Source: Mycolicibacterium vaccae NBRC 14118 = CIP 105934
GTDB taxonomy: Bacteria > Actinomycetota > Actinomycetes > Mycobacteriales > Mycobacteriaceae
Assembly (NCBI RefSeq): GCF_001552715.1
Contig: NZ_BCRS01000007.1
Coordinates: 1 to 64,000, forward strand
DNA length: 64,000 bases
Direction: 5' to 3'
Numbering within the stretch: position 1 is the first letter of the stretch; each line of letters starts with the position of its first letter. Below, piece by piece: positions 9,123 to 18,011 of the stretch. The translations under genes and the position numbers were made by a program. The notes under the pieces are model-generated. The model ran no database searches and was not told the DNA's origin. It saw only the letters and a list, made by a program, of their open reading frames with translations.

Positions 9123-9851
9123 TCAGACCGCCGAGAGGCGATGGGAGTGCAACGCCTCGGACACCTCGAAGGCGACGCGGTCCGCGCGGTAGACGTCGCG
9201 GGCGTACTCCACGCACCGCCCGTCGCTGTCCACGGTGTTGCGGGTCAGCAGGGTACCCGCCGAGCCGGCGCGGACGCCCAACTGCGCGCTGGTGGCGTCG
9301 TCGAGGACGATCGACTCCAGCACCGCCGTCGAACGGGCCAGGTCCACGCCGTAGCGCGAGCGCAGCATCGCCCACAGCGAGCCGTCATCGGTGACGTCCA
9401 GGATGCCGGGGGTGAGCTCGGCGGGCAGATAGGTCGTCTCGATCGCGAACGGGACGCCGTCGACGCTGCGCAAGCGGTGGAAGACGTGCACCGCGGCGCC
9501 GTCGTCGAGGTCCAGGGCGCGGCGCACCGCGGGGCTGGCGATCTGGTGCGCGGCCCACAGCAGCCGGGCGGCGGGCCTGCGGCCCATCCGTGCGACCTCC
9601 TCGGAGAAGCTGCCGACGTGGAACCGGACCCGCGGCTCGGCGACGAACGTGCCGCGCGGCGGCTTCCGGTAGACCGCGCCCTCGCTCTCCAGCAGGGACA
9701 ACGCCTGGCGCGCGGTCATCCGGCTGACGCCGTGTTGCTCGGCGAGCTCGCGTTCGGACGGCAGCAGCGTGTGCGGCCCCAGCTGTTCGGTGGCGATCAG
9801 GTCGCGGACGTCGGCGGCGATCGACATGTACAGAGGTGTGCCAGAGGGCAT
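9123..9851 (-). CDS. GntR-family regulator, HutC/UTRA type
   Basis: 242 residues: an N-terminal winged helix-turn-helix (about 8-70, with LLPSERELAEQHGVSRMTARQAL) followed by a UTRA effector domain ending in YARDVYRADRVAFEV. HutC-type GntR proteins usually sense a pathway substrate or phosphorylated intermediate and repress a neighbouring catabolic operon. It is divergent from the permease-kinase-oxidoreductase operon, and two TGGT-ACCA palindromes lie in the shared intergenic region. The effector is unknown. Confidence 0.92.
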   Translation of the reverse strand: MPSGTPLYMSIAADVRDLIATEQLGPHTLLPSERELAEQHGVSRMTARQALSLLESEGAVYRKPPRGTFVAEPRVRFHVGSFSEEVARMGRRPAARLLWAAHQIASPAVRRALDLDDGAAVHVFHRLRSVDGVPFAIETTYLPAELTPGILDVTDDGSLWAMLRSRYGVDLARSTAVLESIVLDDATSAQLGVRAGSAGTLLTRNTVDSDGRCVEYARDVYRADRVAFEVSEALHSHRLSAV

Positions 9852-9949
9852 CTACGCAGCGTAGCGACGTAAGTCGACTTCGGTCGTCAGCATGTCCTTG
9901 TAAACACTTCGTGACGCCGTTGACGGGAGAGGCACCGCACCCGATACTT

Positions 9950-9975
9950 TGGTTCAACCATTTGGTCTATACCAA
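9950..9975. promoter_or_regulatory. Two tandem TGGT-ACCA palindromes, candidate operators for the GntR regulator
   Basis: TGGTTCAACCA (9950-9960) is followed at once by TTGGTCTATACCAA (9962-9975). The second contains GTCTATAC, close to the known HutC/DasR-type operator pattern (TGGTCTAGACCA). They lie 22 to 47 bases before the permease ATG at 9997 and upstream of the divergent regulator, a suitable place for repression of both. Confidence 0.65.
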
Positions 9976-9996
9976 GTCCGAGACGAGGGAGCACGG

Positions 9997-11478
9997 ATGT
10001 CAGAAGCGTCTCCGGAACGCGATTCCGCCGACCTCGCCCAGTTCGGCTACAAGCAGTCGTTGGAGCGCCGGACCGGGAAGTTCGCGTCGTTCGCGGTCGC
10101 GTTCGCGTTCGTCTCGATCGCCACCGGCATCTTCACCACCTACGGGTCGGTGCTCAACAGCTCGGGCCCGGTCGGCATCTGGACCTGGCCGATCGCGGTC
10201 ATCGGCCAGCTGGCCGTCGCGTTCGTGCTCGGGGCGCTGGCCTCCCGGATCCCGGTGACCGGCTACCACTATCAGTGGATGTCGCGGCTGGCCAACCCGG
10301 TGCTGGGCTGGATCATCGGCTGGATCTCGTTCACGTTCCTGGCCGTCGTGGTCTGCGCGGTGGACTACACGATCGCCTCGACGATCCTGCCCGTGCTGCT
10401 GAACTACGAGAGCACACCCACGATCGCCTGGGTGATGACCGCGGTGGTGCTGCTGCTGCAGGCCCTGCTGGTCGCGTTCTCCACGCCGTGGGCCGAACGG
10501 GTCAACAACGGCCTGGTGACGCTGGAGTTGATCGGCATGGTCGCACTGACCGCACTGCTGCTCGTCGTGGCCGCGGTCCGCGGCGACATGGATTTCTCGA
10601 ATTTGTTCAGCAAGGGCGCCGTGTCGACCGAGGGGTTCTGGAGCTTCGGTGACTGGACGTCGGCCGGGCCCTGGATGATGGGCTTCCTGCTCGGCGCGTT
10701 CACCATCGTCGGGTTCGAGTCCGCGGCCAACCTCGCCGAGGAGACCCACGACCCGGAGCGGGTCGTTCCCCGCGCGATGTGGCAGGCCGTCCTGGCCTCC
10801 GGCGTGCTCGGCTTCGTGTTCCTGGTCGCGGTGACGCTGGCCGCCGGTGACCCGGTCGCACTCGCCGACTCCGGCACCCCGATCGCCGACGTCATCGACA
10901 AGACCCTGGGTTCGGTGGTCGCCACGCTGTTGCTGCTGATGGTGGTGCTGGCCATCTTCGCGTGCGGGCTGGTCATCATGATCACCGGAGTGCGGATCAC
11001 CTGGGCAATGTCGCGCGACCGGCGGTTCCCGGGCTGGCAGCAGTGGAATCAGATCTCGCCCCGGTTCCACACCCCACTCAAGGCCACCCTGCTCTACTTC
11101 TGCCTCGCTCAGCTGATCCTGGCGATCTTCGCCCACTCGGAGACGGCGCTGTTCACCCTGTTCGGCGCCGCGACCCTGCTGCCGGCGGTGATGTACGCAT
11201 CCACGGTGGTGCTGTACCTGGTCAAGCGCAAGCAACTGCCGAGCAACGGCAAGTTCGACCTCGGCGTCTGGGAGGTGCCCATCCTGGTCGTCGCGGTGGC
11301 GTGGCTGGTGTTCGAGCTGGCGCTGTTCCGCGACGCGTCTTTCAAGGAGGCGTGGTCCTACGTCATCGTGATGGTGGCGGTCGGCGCGGCCTACCTGGCC
11401 TACCTGCTGATCCGTCACGGCAGCAAGAGCCTGTCGATGCCGGACATGCACTCGATCGACGCTGAACTCAGGGAGTGA
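9997..11478 (+). CDS. APC-superfamily amino-acid/amine permease
   Basis: A protein of 493 residues with about 12 membrane helices and the amino acid/polyamine/organocation permease pattern, including GFESAANLAEETHDPERVVPRA in its middle loop, as in GABA- and amino-acid-permease families. The ATG at 9997 (MSEASPERD) is chosen over in-frame upstream codons because it follows GAGGGAG and places both operator palindromes outside the gene. It is the first gene of an operon with an FGGY kinase and two flavoproteins, so the transported solute is probably amino-bearing and phosphorylated after entry. The identity of the solute is inference. Confidence 0.88.
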   Translation: MSEASPERDSADLAQFGYKQSLERRTGKFASFAVAFAFVSIATGIFTTYGSVLNSSGPVGIWTWPIAVIGQLAVAFVLGALASRIPVTGYHYQWMSRLANPVLGWIIGWISFTFLAVVVCAVDYTIASTILPVLLNYESTPTIAWVMTAVVLLLQALLVAFSTPWAERVNNGLVTLELIGMVALTALLLVVAAVRGDMDFSNLFSKGAVSTEGFWSFGDWTSAGPWMMGFLLGAFTIVGFESAANLAEETHDPERVVPRAMWQAVLASGVLGFVFLVAVTLAAGDPVALADSGTPIADVIDKTLGSVVATLLLLMVVLAIFACGLVIMITGVRITWAMSRDRRFPGWQQWNQISPRFHTPLKATLLYFCLAQLILAIFAHSETALFTLFGAATLLPAVMYASTVVLYLVKRKQLPSNGKFDLGVWEVPILVVAVAWLVFELALFRDASFKEAWSYVIVMVAVGAAYLAYLLIRHGSKSLSMPDMHSIDAELRE

Positions 11479-12950
11479 CGAACCAACCGATGCACCACAT
11501 CCTGGCCATCGATCAGGGCACGTCGGGCACCAAGGCCGTCGTCGTCGACCTTCGGGACGGCGCGACGGCCCGCGTGCTGGCCATCGCCGAGGTGCCGCTG
11601 CGTCCCCGGTACCTGCCCGGCGGCGGCGTCGAACAAGATCCCGAGGCGCTGTTCGACTCCGTCGTCACCGCCGGACGCCGCGCGCTCGAGCAGGCCGCGG
11701 TCCCCGTGGCCGCGGTCGCGCTGGCCAACCAGGGCGAGACGGTGCTGGCCTGGGACCGTGCGACGGGCCGGCCCCTGACCCCCGCGATCGTGTGGCAGGA
11801 CCGGCGCGCCGAACCGCTGTGCGCCGCACGGTCCGAGCATGCCGCGGAGGTGGCGCGCCGGACCGGGCTGGTGCTCGACCCGTACTTCTCCGCCCCGAAG
11901 ATGGCCTGGGTGCGCGAGCACCTGACCCGCGACGGTGTGGTGACCACGACCGACACCTGGCTGCTGCATCGGTTGTGCGGCGCGTTCGTCACCGACGCGT
12001 CCACCGCCAGCCGGTCGCTGCTGACGTCGCTGGACGGCGTGAAGTGGGACGACGACCTCGTCGCACTGTTCGGCCTGGACGGCGAGGCACTGCCCGAGAT
12101 CGTCGGCTGCGACGAGATCCTCGGCGACACCGACGTGTTCGGCGGCAGTCTGCCCGTCGCAGGCTTGATCGTCGACCAGCAGGCGGCACTACTGGCCGAG
12201 AGCTGCCTGGAGGCCGGGTCGGCCAAATGCACTTACGGCACAGGCGCTTTCCTGCTCGCACAGTTGGGTCCCGACCCGGTGCGGTCGACATCGGGACTGA
12301 CGACGTCGGTGGCGTGGCGGCTGCGCGACCAGACTCGCTACTGCACCGACGGCCAGGTCTACACCGCGGCGTCGGCGATCCGGTGGGCCGTGGACCTGGG
12401 CCTCGTTCCAGCGGCCGATCAGATCGATTCCGCCGCAGCCGAATCCAGTGACGGCGTGCTGTGCGTTCCGGCGTTGGCCGGCCTGGCCGCGCCGTGGTGG
12501 GATTCCGCGGCCACCGCGTCGTTCTCGGGGATGACCCTGTCCAGCGGCCGCGGCCAGCTGGTGCGCGCCCTGGTCGAGGGCATCGCCGCCCAGGTGACGG
12601 CGCTGACCGACCTGGTGGGCGCCGATCTCGGGCGGCCGTTGACGCGGCTGCGGGTGGACGGCGGCCTGACCCGCTCTGCGGCACTGATGCAGGCCCAGGC
12701 CGACCTCGCCCGGATGCCGGTCGACGTGTACCCGTCCCTGCACGCCACCGCGCTCGGCGCTGCGGCGTGCGCGCGCCTGGCGCTGGAACCGGCGACCTCC
12801 GTCGCCGACGCGGTCGGCACCTGGACCCCGGCGCACACCTACGAACCGCAATGGTCCGCCGACCGCGCCGAGGACTACCTGCACCGATGGCGCCGAGCTG
12901 CCGAGATGGCTGCAGCCCAACACTATTCATCTGAGGAGAACCCATCATGA
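11475..12950 (+). CDS. FGGY-family carbohydrate kinase, glycerol-kinase-like
   Basis: 491 residues of the FGGY kinase fold, phosphorylating a polyol or sugar with ATP. The N-terminal phosphate loop is AIDQGTSGTKAVVVD; the middle has TDTWLLHRLCGAF, CTYGTGAFLLAQLG is the second ATP loop, and LRVDGGLTRSAALMQ is the C-terminal signature. The sequence is closest to glycerol kinases, though that does not prove the substrate. It probably starts at GTG 11475 with a GTGA overlap of the permease stop; ATG 11490 is an alternative. Its pairing with an amino-acid-type permease rather than a glycerol facilitator is unusual. Confidence 0.88.
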   Translation: MTNQPMHHILAIDQGTSGTKAVVVDLRDGATARVLAIAEVPLRPRYLPGGGVEQDPEALFDSVVTAGRRALEQAAVPVAAVALANQGETVLAWDRATGRPLTPAIVWQDRRAEPLCAARSEHAAEVARRTGLVLDPYFSAPKMAWVREHLTRDGVVTTTDTWLLHRLCGAFVTDASTASRSLLTSLDGVKWDDDLVALFGLDGEALPEIVGCDEILGDTDVFGGSLPVAGLIVDQQAALLAESCLEAGSAKCTYGTGAFLLAQLGPDPVRSTSGLTTSVAWRLRDQTRYCTDGQVYTAASAIRWAVDLGLVPAADQIDSAAAESSDGVLCVPALAGLAAPWWDSAATASFSGMTLSSGRGQLVRALVEGIAAQVTALTDLVGADLGRPLTRLRVDGGLTRSAALMQAQADLARMPVDVYPSLHATALGAAACARLALEPATSVADAVGTWTPAHTYEPQWSADRAEDYLHRWRRAAEMAAAQHYSSEENPS

Positions 12951-14332
12951 GCGGCGAAGCCGTGTCCGACGTCGTCGTGGTCGGCGCCGGGATAGTCGGC
13001 TCGGCGATCGCGCGGGCGCTGGCGGGGACACAGTTGTCCGTGACGCTGGTGGAGGCGCGCGACGACGTCGGCGACGGCACCAGCAAGGCCAACACCGCGT
13101 TGTTGCACACCGGATTCGACGCCACCCCGGGAACGCTGGAGTCACGCCTGGTCGCCCGCGGCTACCAGCTGCTCGGCGACTACGCCGAGCAAACCGGCAT
13201 CCCGGTGGAACGCACCGGCGCCATGCTGGTGGCCTGGACCGAGGAGGAGTCGGCCGCCCTCGCCGGTCTGGTCGTCAAGGCCGAACGCAACGGCTACCGC
13301 GAGTGCGGCGTGGTGGGGGCCGACGAGGTGTACCGGCGCGTGCCCGACCTCGGGCCGGGTGCACTGGCCGGGCTGACCGTGCCCGGCGAGGCGATCATCT
13401 GCACCTGGACCACCAATCTGGCGCTGGCCACCGACGCCGTCGCGCGCGGTGCGCGGCTGCTGCGCGGCGCACGGGTCACCGGCGTCGAGGTCGGCCCCGA
13501 GCACACCACGCTGCACACCACCGCGGGCGAGGTCCGCGGTCGGTGGATCGTCAACGCCGCCGGACTGGGCGCCGACACCCTCGACGCCGAGTTCGGATAT
13601 GAGCGTTTCACCGTGGTGCCGCGCCGCGGCGAACTGCTGGTGTTCGACAAGCTGACCAGGCCGATGGTGCCGCTGATCGTGCTCGCGGTGCCGTCGTCAC
13701 GAGGCAAGGGCGTCCTGGTCAGCCCCACCATCTACGGCAACGTGATGGTCGGCCCGACCTCGGAGAACCTGCAGGACCGCACGGCCACCGGCACCTCCGA
13801 GAAGGGCTTCGACTTCCTGGTGTCGAAGGGCAGGGCGCTGATGCCGTCGCTGTTCGACGAGGAGGTCACCGCCAGTTACGCCGGTCTGCGGGCCGCGACC
13901 GAGCACGACGACTACCTCATCGACCTCGACGCCGCGCAGCGCTACGTGCTGGTCGGCGGGATCCGGTCCACCGGGCTCACGTCGGGGATGGCGGTCGCCG
14001 AACACGTCGCCGGGCTGCTCGACCGCGCCGGGGTGGACGTGACCGAACGTGACGGCCTGCCACCGCCACCGCGGATGCCCAATATCGGGGAGGCCGGGTT
14101 GCGGCCCTACCAGGACCGCGAGCGCGTCGCCGCCGACCCCGAGTACGGCAGGATCGTCTGCTTCTGCGAACGGGTGAGTGCCGGAGAGATTCGCGACACC
14201 TTCGACTCCCCCATCCCGCCTGCGGATCTCGACGGACTGCGCCGCCGCACCCGCGTGATGAACGGCCGCTGCCAGGGCTTCTACTGCGGCGCGCACACCG
14301 CGTCGCTGCTTCAGGCGGGAGTGGCGCGATGA
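12947..14332 (+). CDS. GlpA-like FAD-dependent dehydrogenase with C-terminal [2Fe-2S] domain
   Basis: 461 residues. A Rossmann FAD motif (VVVVGAGIVGSAIARAL) opens a DAO-type dehydrogenase domain like glycerol-3-phosphate dehydrogenase. The last 90 residues form a BFD-like cluster domain with CFCE and GRCQGFYCG cysteines. This is the layout of GlpA, the catalytic subunit of anaerobic-type glycerol-3-phosphate dehydrogenases. An ATGA overlap with the kinase means the kinase product is probably its substrate. It is coupled by ATGA to the next flavoprotein, its likely electron-transfer partner. Confidence 0.88.
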   Translation: MSGEAVSDVVVVGAGIVGSAIARALAGTQLSVTLVEARDDVGDGTSKANTALLHTGFDATPGTLESRLVARGYQLLGDYAEQTGIPVERTGAMLVAWTEEESAALAGLVVKAERNGYRECGVVGADEVYRRVPDLGPGALAGLTVPGEAIICTWTTNLALATDAVARGARLLRGARVTGVEVGPEHTTLHTTAGEVRGRWIVNAAGLGADTLDAEFGYERFTVVPRRGELLVFDKLTRPMVPLIVLAVPSSRGKGVLVSPTIYGNVMVGPTSENLQDRTATGTSEKGFDFLVSKGRALMPSLFDEEVTASYAGLRAATEHDDYLIDLDAAQRYVLVGGIRSTGLTSGMAVAEHVAGLLDRAGVDVTERDGLPPPPRMPNIGEAGLRPYQDRERVAADPEYGRIVCFCERVSAGEIRDTFDSPIPPADLDGLRRRTRVMNGRCQGFYCGAHTASLLQAGVAR

Positions 14333-15573
14333 ACCACGTCGCAGTAGCCGTCATCGGCGGCGGTCCGTCCGGCCTGACCGCCGCAGCCACCCTGGCACCG
14401 CTGGTCGACGGCGAGGTGCTGGTCCTCGAACGCGAGGCGCAGACCGGCGGAATCCCCCGCCACAGCGACCATCTCGGGTACGGCATACGCGATCTGCACC
14501 GCTTCATCTCCGGGCCGGCCTACGCGCGGCGGCTCACGCAGACGGCCGCGGAGGCCGGCGCGGTCCTGGAGACCGAGGCGATGGTCACCGGCTGGTCGGG
14601 CGAGCGCACCCTGCAGGTCACCTCGCCGCGCGGGGTGCGCACCGTCACCGCCGACGCGGTGATCCTCGCCACCGGCGCGCGTGAAAGGCCCCGGCCTGCC
14701 CGGCTGGTGCCCGGCGACCGGCCCGACGGCGTGTACACCACCGGTCAGCTGCAGAACCTGGTGCACGTGCAGCACGCGCCGGTCGGTCGGCGCGCGGTGA
14801 TCGTCGGCGCCGAGCTGGTCAGCTGGTCGGCGGTGCTGACCCTGCGCGAAGCCGGATGCGCCACCGCGGCGATGGTCAGCTCCTACCCGCGGGCCGAGGC
14901 GTACACGGCGTTCCGCTCCGCCGGCCGGTTGCTGCTCGACGGGCCGGTGCTGACCGGCAGCCGGGTGGTCGGCATCCACGGCAAGAACCGCGTCCGCTCG
15001 GTCACCGTCGAGCACACGGCCACCGGTAGGCGCCGCGAGATCGACTGCGACACCGTGGTGTTCACCGGTGACTGGATTCCGGATCACGAACTGGCCCGTA
15101 CCGCCGGGCTGGACATGGACCGCGGGACCCGCGGCCCTGTGGTGGACCCGTCGCTGCGGACCAGCAGGCCCGGGGTGTTCGCTGTCGGCAACCTGCTGCA
15201 CCCGGTGGACACCGCCGACGGCGCCGCGCTCGACGGGCGTCACGTCGCCGCCGCGGTGCAGGCCTGGTTGCGCCACGGGCCAGACGCCGCCCCGGCGCCC
15301 GCGGCGACACCCATCCGGGTCGAGGCCCCGTTCCGGTGGGTCGCGCCGCAACTGGTCACGGCCGACGGTGGCGTGCCGTCGCGGGGTGACCTACTGCTGT
15401 GGACCGACGAATACCGACGCCTGCCGAGGCTGCGCGCCATGCAGGACGGCCGGCTGCTGGGCAGCGGACGCACGCCGTGGCCGGCCGCTCCCGGTCGCGT
15501 CTACCGGGCGCCGTGGTCCCTGGTGGCCGGCGCGGACCCCAAGGGCGGGCCGGTCACCCTCTCGCTCGCCTGA
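14329..15573 (+). CDS. GlpB/HcnB-like FAD/NAD(P)-dependent oxidoreductase
   Basis: 414 residues with an N-terminal FAD motif (VAVIGGGPSGLTAAATL), the ATGARERPRPARLVPG segment and a second nucleotide-binding GAELVSWSAVL stretch, typical of pyridine-nucleotide-disulphide-type subunits that accompany GlpA- or HcnC-like dehydrogenases. It lacks a redox-active CxxxxC pair. The C-terminal 90 residues are an extra region that could correspond to the small DUF1667-like partner seen separately in other bacteria; this match is uncertain. Last gene of the operon, ending just before hairpin repeat copy 2. Confidence 0.82.
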   Translation: MNHVAVAVIGGGPSGLTAAATLAPLVDGEVLVLEREAQTGGIPRHSDHLGYGIRDLHRFISGPAYARRLTQTAAEAGAVLETEAMVTGWSGERTLQVTSPRGVRTVTADAVILATGARERPRPARLVPGDRPDGVYTTGQLQNLVHVQHAPVGRRAVIVGAELVSWSAVLTLREAGCATAAMVSSYPRAEAYTAFRSAGRLLLDGPVLTGSRVVGIHGKNRVRSVTVEHTATGRRREIDCDTVVFTGDWIPDHELARTAGLDMDRGTRGPVVDPSLRTSRPGVFAVGNLLHPVDTADGAALDGRHVAAAVQAWLRHGPDAAPAPAATPIRVEAPFRWVAPQLVTADGGVPSRGDLLLWTDEYRRLPRLRAMQDGRLLGSGRTPWPAAPGRVYRAPWSLVAGADPKGGPVTLSLA

Positions 15574-15574
15574 T

Positions 15575-15636
15575 CGCCGAAATCGCATTCCAGCGGCCCT
15601 TTTCGTCGGGAGACCGCGTGGAATGCGATTTCGGCG
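15575..15636. repeat. Intergenic hairpin repeat, copy 2 (perfect 18-base arms)
   Basis: Arms at 15575-15592 (CGCCGAAATCGCATTCCA) and 15619-15636 are exact inverted repeats around a 26-base loop. The element lies between convergent genes. Its stem is nearly the same as that of the hairpin at 5721-5779 and related to the one at 28571-28626. Confidence 0.85.
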
Positions 15637-15639
15637 GGG

Positions 15640-17094
15640 TCAGACGGGCAGCAGCGCGTCGATGACCGAGGCGAGCTGCTTGGCCGAGCGGCACTCGTGC
15701 ATCGTGATGATGTCCTGGTAGCGCGGCACGGCCGAATCGCCGCTGCCCCACAGGTGCTTCGGCTCGGGGTTGAGCCAGTGGGCATGTCTGCTGGCGTTGA
15801 CCATGTGCGCGAGCAGATCGGTCTCGGGGTTGCGGTAGTTGTTCCGGCCGTCGCCGAGCACCAGCAGCGAACTGCGCGGCGACAGCACGTTCGGGAACTT
15901 GTCGAGGAACGACACGAACGCGTGGCCGTAGTCGGAGTGCCCGTCCCGGGTGTAGACCGCGGCTTCGCGGGTGATCCGCTGCACGGCCACCGCGAGATCG
16001 GCGTCGGGGCCGAACAACTCGGTGACCTCGTCGGTGGTGTCGATGAACGCGAAGACGCGGACCCGGCTGAACTGCTGGCGCAGCGCGTGCACCAGTAGCA
16101 ACGTGAAGTGACTGAATCCGGCCACCGACCCGGATACGTCGCAGAGCACCACCAGCTCGGGACGCGCGGGATGCGGCTTCTTGAGCACCACGTCGATCGG
16201 CACCCCACCGGTGGACATCGACTTGCGCAGCGTCTTGCGCAGATCGATCTCGCCGGCGCGGGAACGTCGCCGCCGCGCCGCCAGCCGGGTGGCCAGTTGA
16301 CGCGCCAACGGGCCGACCACACGGCGCATCTGGCGCAGCTGCTCCCCCGACGCCCGCAGGAACTCGACGTTCTCCGCCAGCTGCGGGACGCCGTACATCT
16401 GCACGTGGTCACGGCCCAGCTGTTCGGCGGTGCGCCGCTTGGTCTCGGACTCCACCATCTTGCGCAGCTGGGTGATCCGTTGGGCGGCAAGCGCTTTGGC
16501 GATCTGCTCCTGGGTCGGGGTGGGCTCCTCGCCGTACGGGGCGAGCAGACCTGCCAGCAACCGGCCCTCCAGATCGTCCAGGTTCATCGCCTTGAGCGCC
16601 TGATACGACGAGTACGACGGCCCGCGGCTGGAGTTGTAGCGGCCGTAGGCCTCCACGATCTGGGCGATCATCGCCGCCAGGCGCTCGTCGAGGCTGGTCG
16701 GTTCCTCGCCGTCGTTGTTGTTGCGCCAGTCGGTGAGCATGTCGAGCAGGGCCTGGCGCATCGCCTCGATGTCCTCGGGCGGCAGACCCGCCTCGCCGTC
16801 GGACTCGTCGTCGAGCACGGTCCTGGCGCCCAGCGCCGCCGGGAAGTACAGGTCGAACAGCGCGTCGTAGGTCTCGCGGTGATCGGGGCGGCGCAGCACC
16901 GCACACGCCAGCCCTTCGCGCAGCACGGCACGGTCGGCCAGCCCAAGGGTCGCCATCACCCGACCGGCGTCCACCGTCTCCGACGGACCCACCGAGATAC
17001 CCTGCGCGCGAAGCGCTTCCACGAACTCGACCAGATGGCCGGGAATTCCGTGCGGCGCCAGCGGCTGAGGCGGACGGGTGCGTCGGGGTGGCAT
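15640..17094 (-). CDS. VWA-domain protein of the CoxE/MoxR-associated family
   Basis: 484 residues. The C-terminal half is a von Willebrand A domain with a metal-ion-dependent adhesion site (LCDVSGSVAGFS); the N-terminal half is the alpha-helical region typical of CoxE-like proteins, including a GPSYSSYQALKAMNLDDLE segment. It pairs with the upstream MoxR ATPase, with which it shares a TGATG overlap. Such MoxR-VWA pairs act as chaperones that mature or insert cofactors in target enzymes. The matching M. tuberculosis gene is Rv2425c. Its frame is open beyond the chosen ATG, but that stretch is the MoxR gene in another frame. Confidence 0.88.
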   Translation of the reverse strand: MPPRRTRPPQPLAPHGIPGHLVEFVEALRAQGISVGPSETVDAGRVMATLGLADRAVLREGLACAVLRRPDHRETYDALFDLYFPAALGARTVLDDESDGEAGLPPEDIEAMRQALLDMLTDWRNNNDGEEPTSLDERLAAMIAQIVEAYGRYNSSRGPSYSSYQALKAMNLDDLEGRLLAGLLAPYGEEPTPTQEQIAKALAAQRITQLRKMVESETKRRTAEQLGRDHVQMYGVPQLAENVEFLRASGEQLRQMRRVVGPLARQLATRLAARRRRSRAGEIDLRKTLRKSMSTGGVPIDVVLKKPHPARPELVVLCDVSGSVAGFSHFTLLLVHALRQQFSRVRVFAFIDTTDEVTELFGPDADLAVAVQRITREAAVYTRDGHSDYGHAFVSFLDKFPNVLSPRSSLLVLGDGRNNYRNPETDLLAHMVNASRHAHWLNPEPKHLWGSGDSAVPRYQDIITMHECRSAKQLASVIDALLPV

Positions 17095-17990
17095 CAGTTG
17101 AGCCTCAGCTCCCCGGCGGCCTTGATCTGGTCGGACTGGTGTTTGAGCACCACACCCAGCGTCGCGGCGATCACCTCGTCGTCGATGGTGTCCAGCCCCA
17201 GTGCCAGCAGGGTGCGGCCCCAGTCGATGGTCTCGGCGACCGAGGGCAGCTTCTTGAGCGCCATCCCCCGCATCACGCCGATGATCCGGACCAGTTCCTC
17301 GGCGAGGCGTTCGGGCAGCTCGGGCACCCGCGACAGCAGGATGCGCCGCTCCAGTTCGGGGTCCGGGAAGTCGATGTGCAGGAACAGGCAGCGACGCTTG
17401 AGCGCTTCGGAGAGCTCGCGGGTGGCATTCGAGGTCAGCACCACCAGCGGACGCCGCTCGGCGGTGATGGTGCCCAGTTCCGGCACCGTCACCGCGAAGT
17501 CGCTGAGCACCTCCAGTAGCAGACCTTCGATCTCGATGTCGGCCTTGTCGGTCTCGTCGATCAACAGCACCGTGGGTTCGGTGCGCCGGATCGCGGTCAG
17601 CAGCGGGCGGGTCAGCAGGAACTCTTCGGAGAACACGTCGTCGCGGGTCTTGTCCCAGGCGCCGCCGTCGGAGCCGGCGGCGGCATTGCCGGCCTGGATG
17701 CGCAGGATCTGCTTGGCGTGGTTCCACTCGTAGAGCGCGCGGGCCTCGTCGACGCCCTCATAGCACTGCAGGCGCACCAGCCCGGAGCCGGTGGACTGTG
17801 CGATCGCGCGGGCCAGTTCGGTCTTGCCGACGCCGGCGGGCCCCTCCACCAGCAGCGGCTTGCCGAGGCGGTCGGCCAGGAACACCGCGGTGGCGGTGGC
17901 GGTGTCGGGCAGGTAGCCGGTTTCGGCCAGCCGCTTGGCGACATCGTCGATGTCGGCGAACATCGGCACGATCTGTGCGGGAACGGTCAC
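17094..17990 (-). CDS. MoxR-family AAA+ ATPase
   Basis: 298 residues. Walker A GPAGVGKTE, Walker B VLLIDETDKAD, sensor LTSNATRELSEALKRRCLF and the lid domain are all present. Expected to form a hexameric ATPase working with the VWA partner encoded immediately downstream. It starts with GTG at 17990, 21 bases after the proA stop, so proA, moxR and the VWA gene are one transcription unit (Rv2427c-Rv2425c order). The client protein is unknown. Confidence 0.92.
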   Translation of the reverse strand: MTVPAQIVPMFADIDDVAKRLAETGYLPDTATATAVFLADRLGKPLLVEGPAGVGKTELARAIAQSTGSGLVRLQCYEGVDEARALYEWNHAKQILRIQAGNAAAGSDGGAWDKTRDDVFSEEFLLTRPLLTAIRRTEPTVLLIDETDKADIEIEGLLLEVLSDFAVTVPELGTITAERRPLVVLTSNATRELSEALKRRCLFLHIDFPDPELERRILLSRVPELPERLAEELVRIIGVMRGMALKKLPSVAETIDWGRTLLALGLDTIDDEVIAATLGVVLKHQSDQIKAAGELRLN

Positions 17991-18011
17991 GGGCGCTTCT
18001 CTCCTCGGGGC

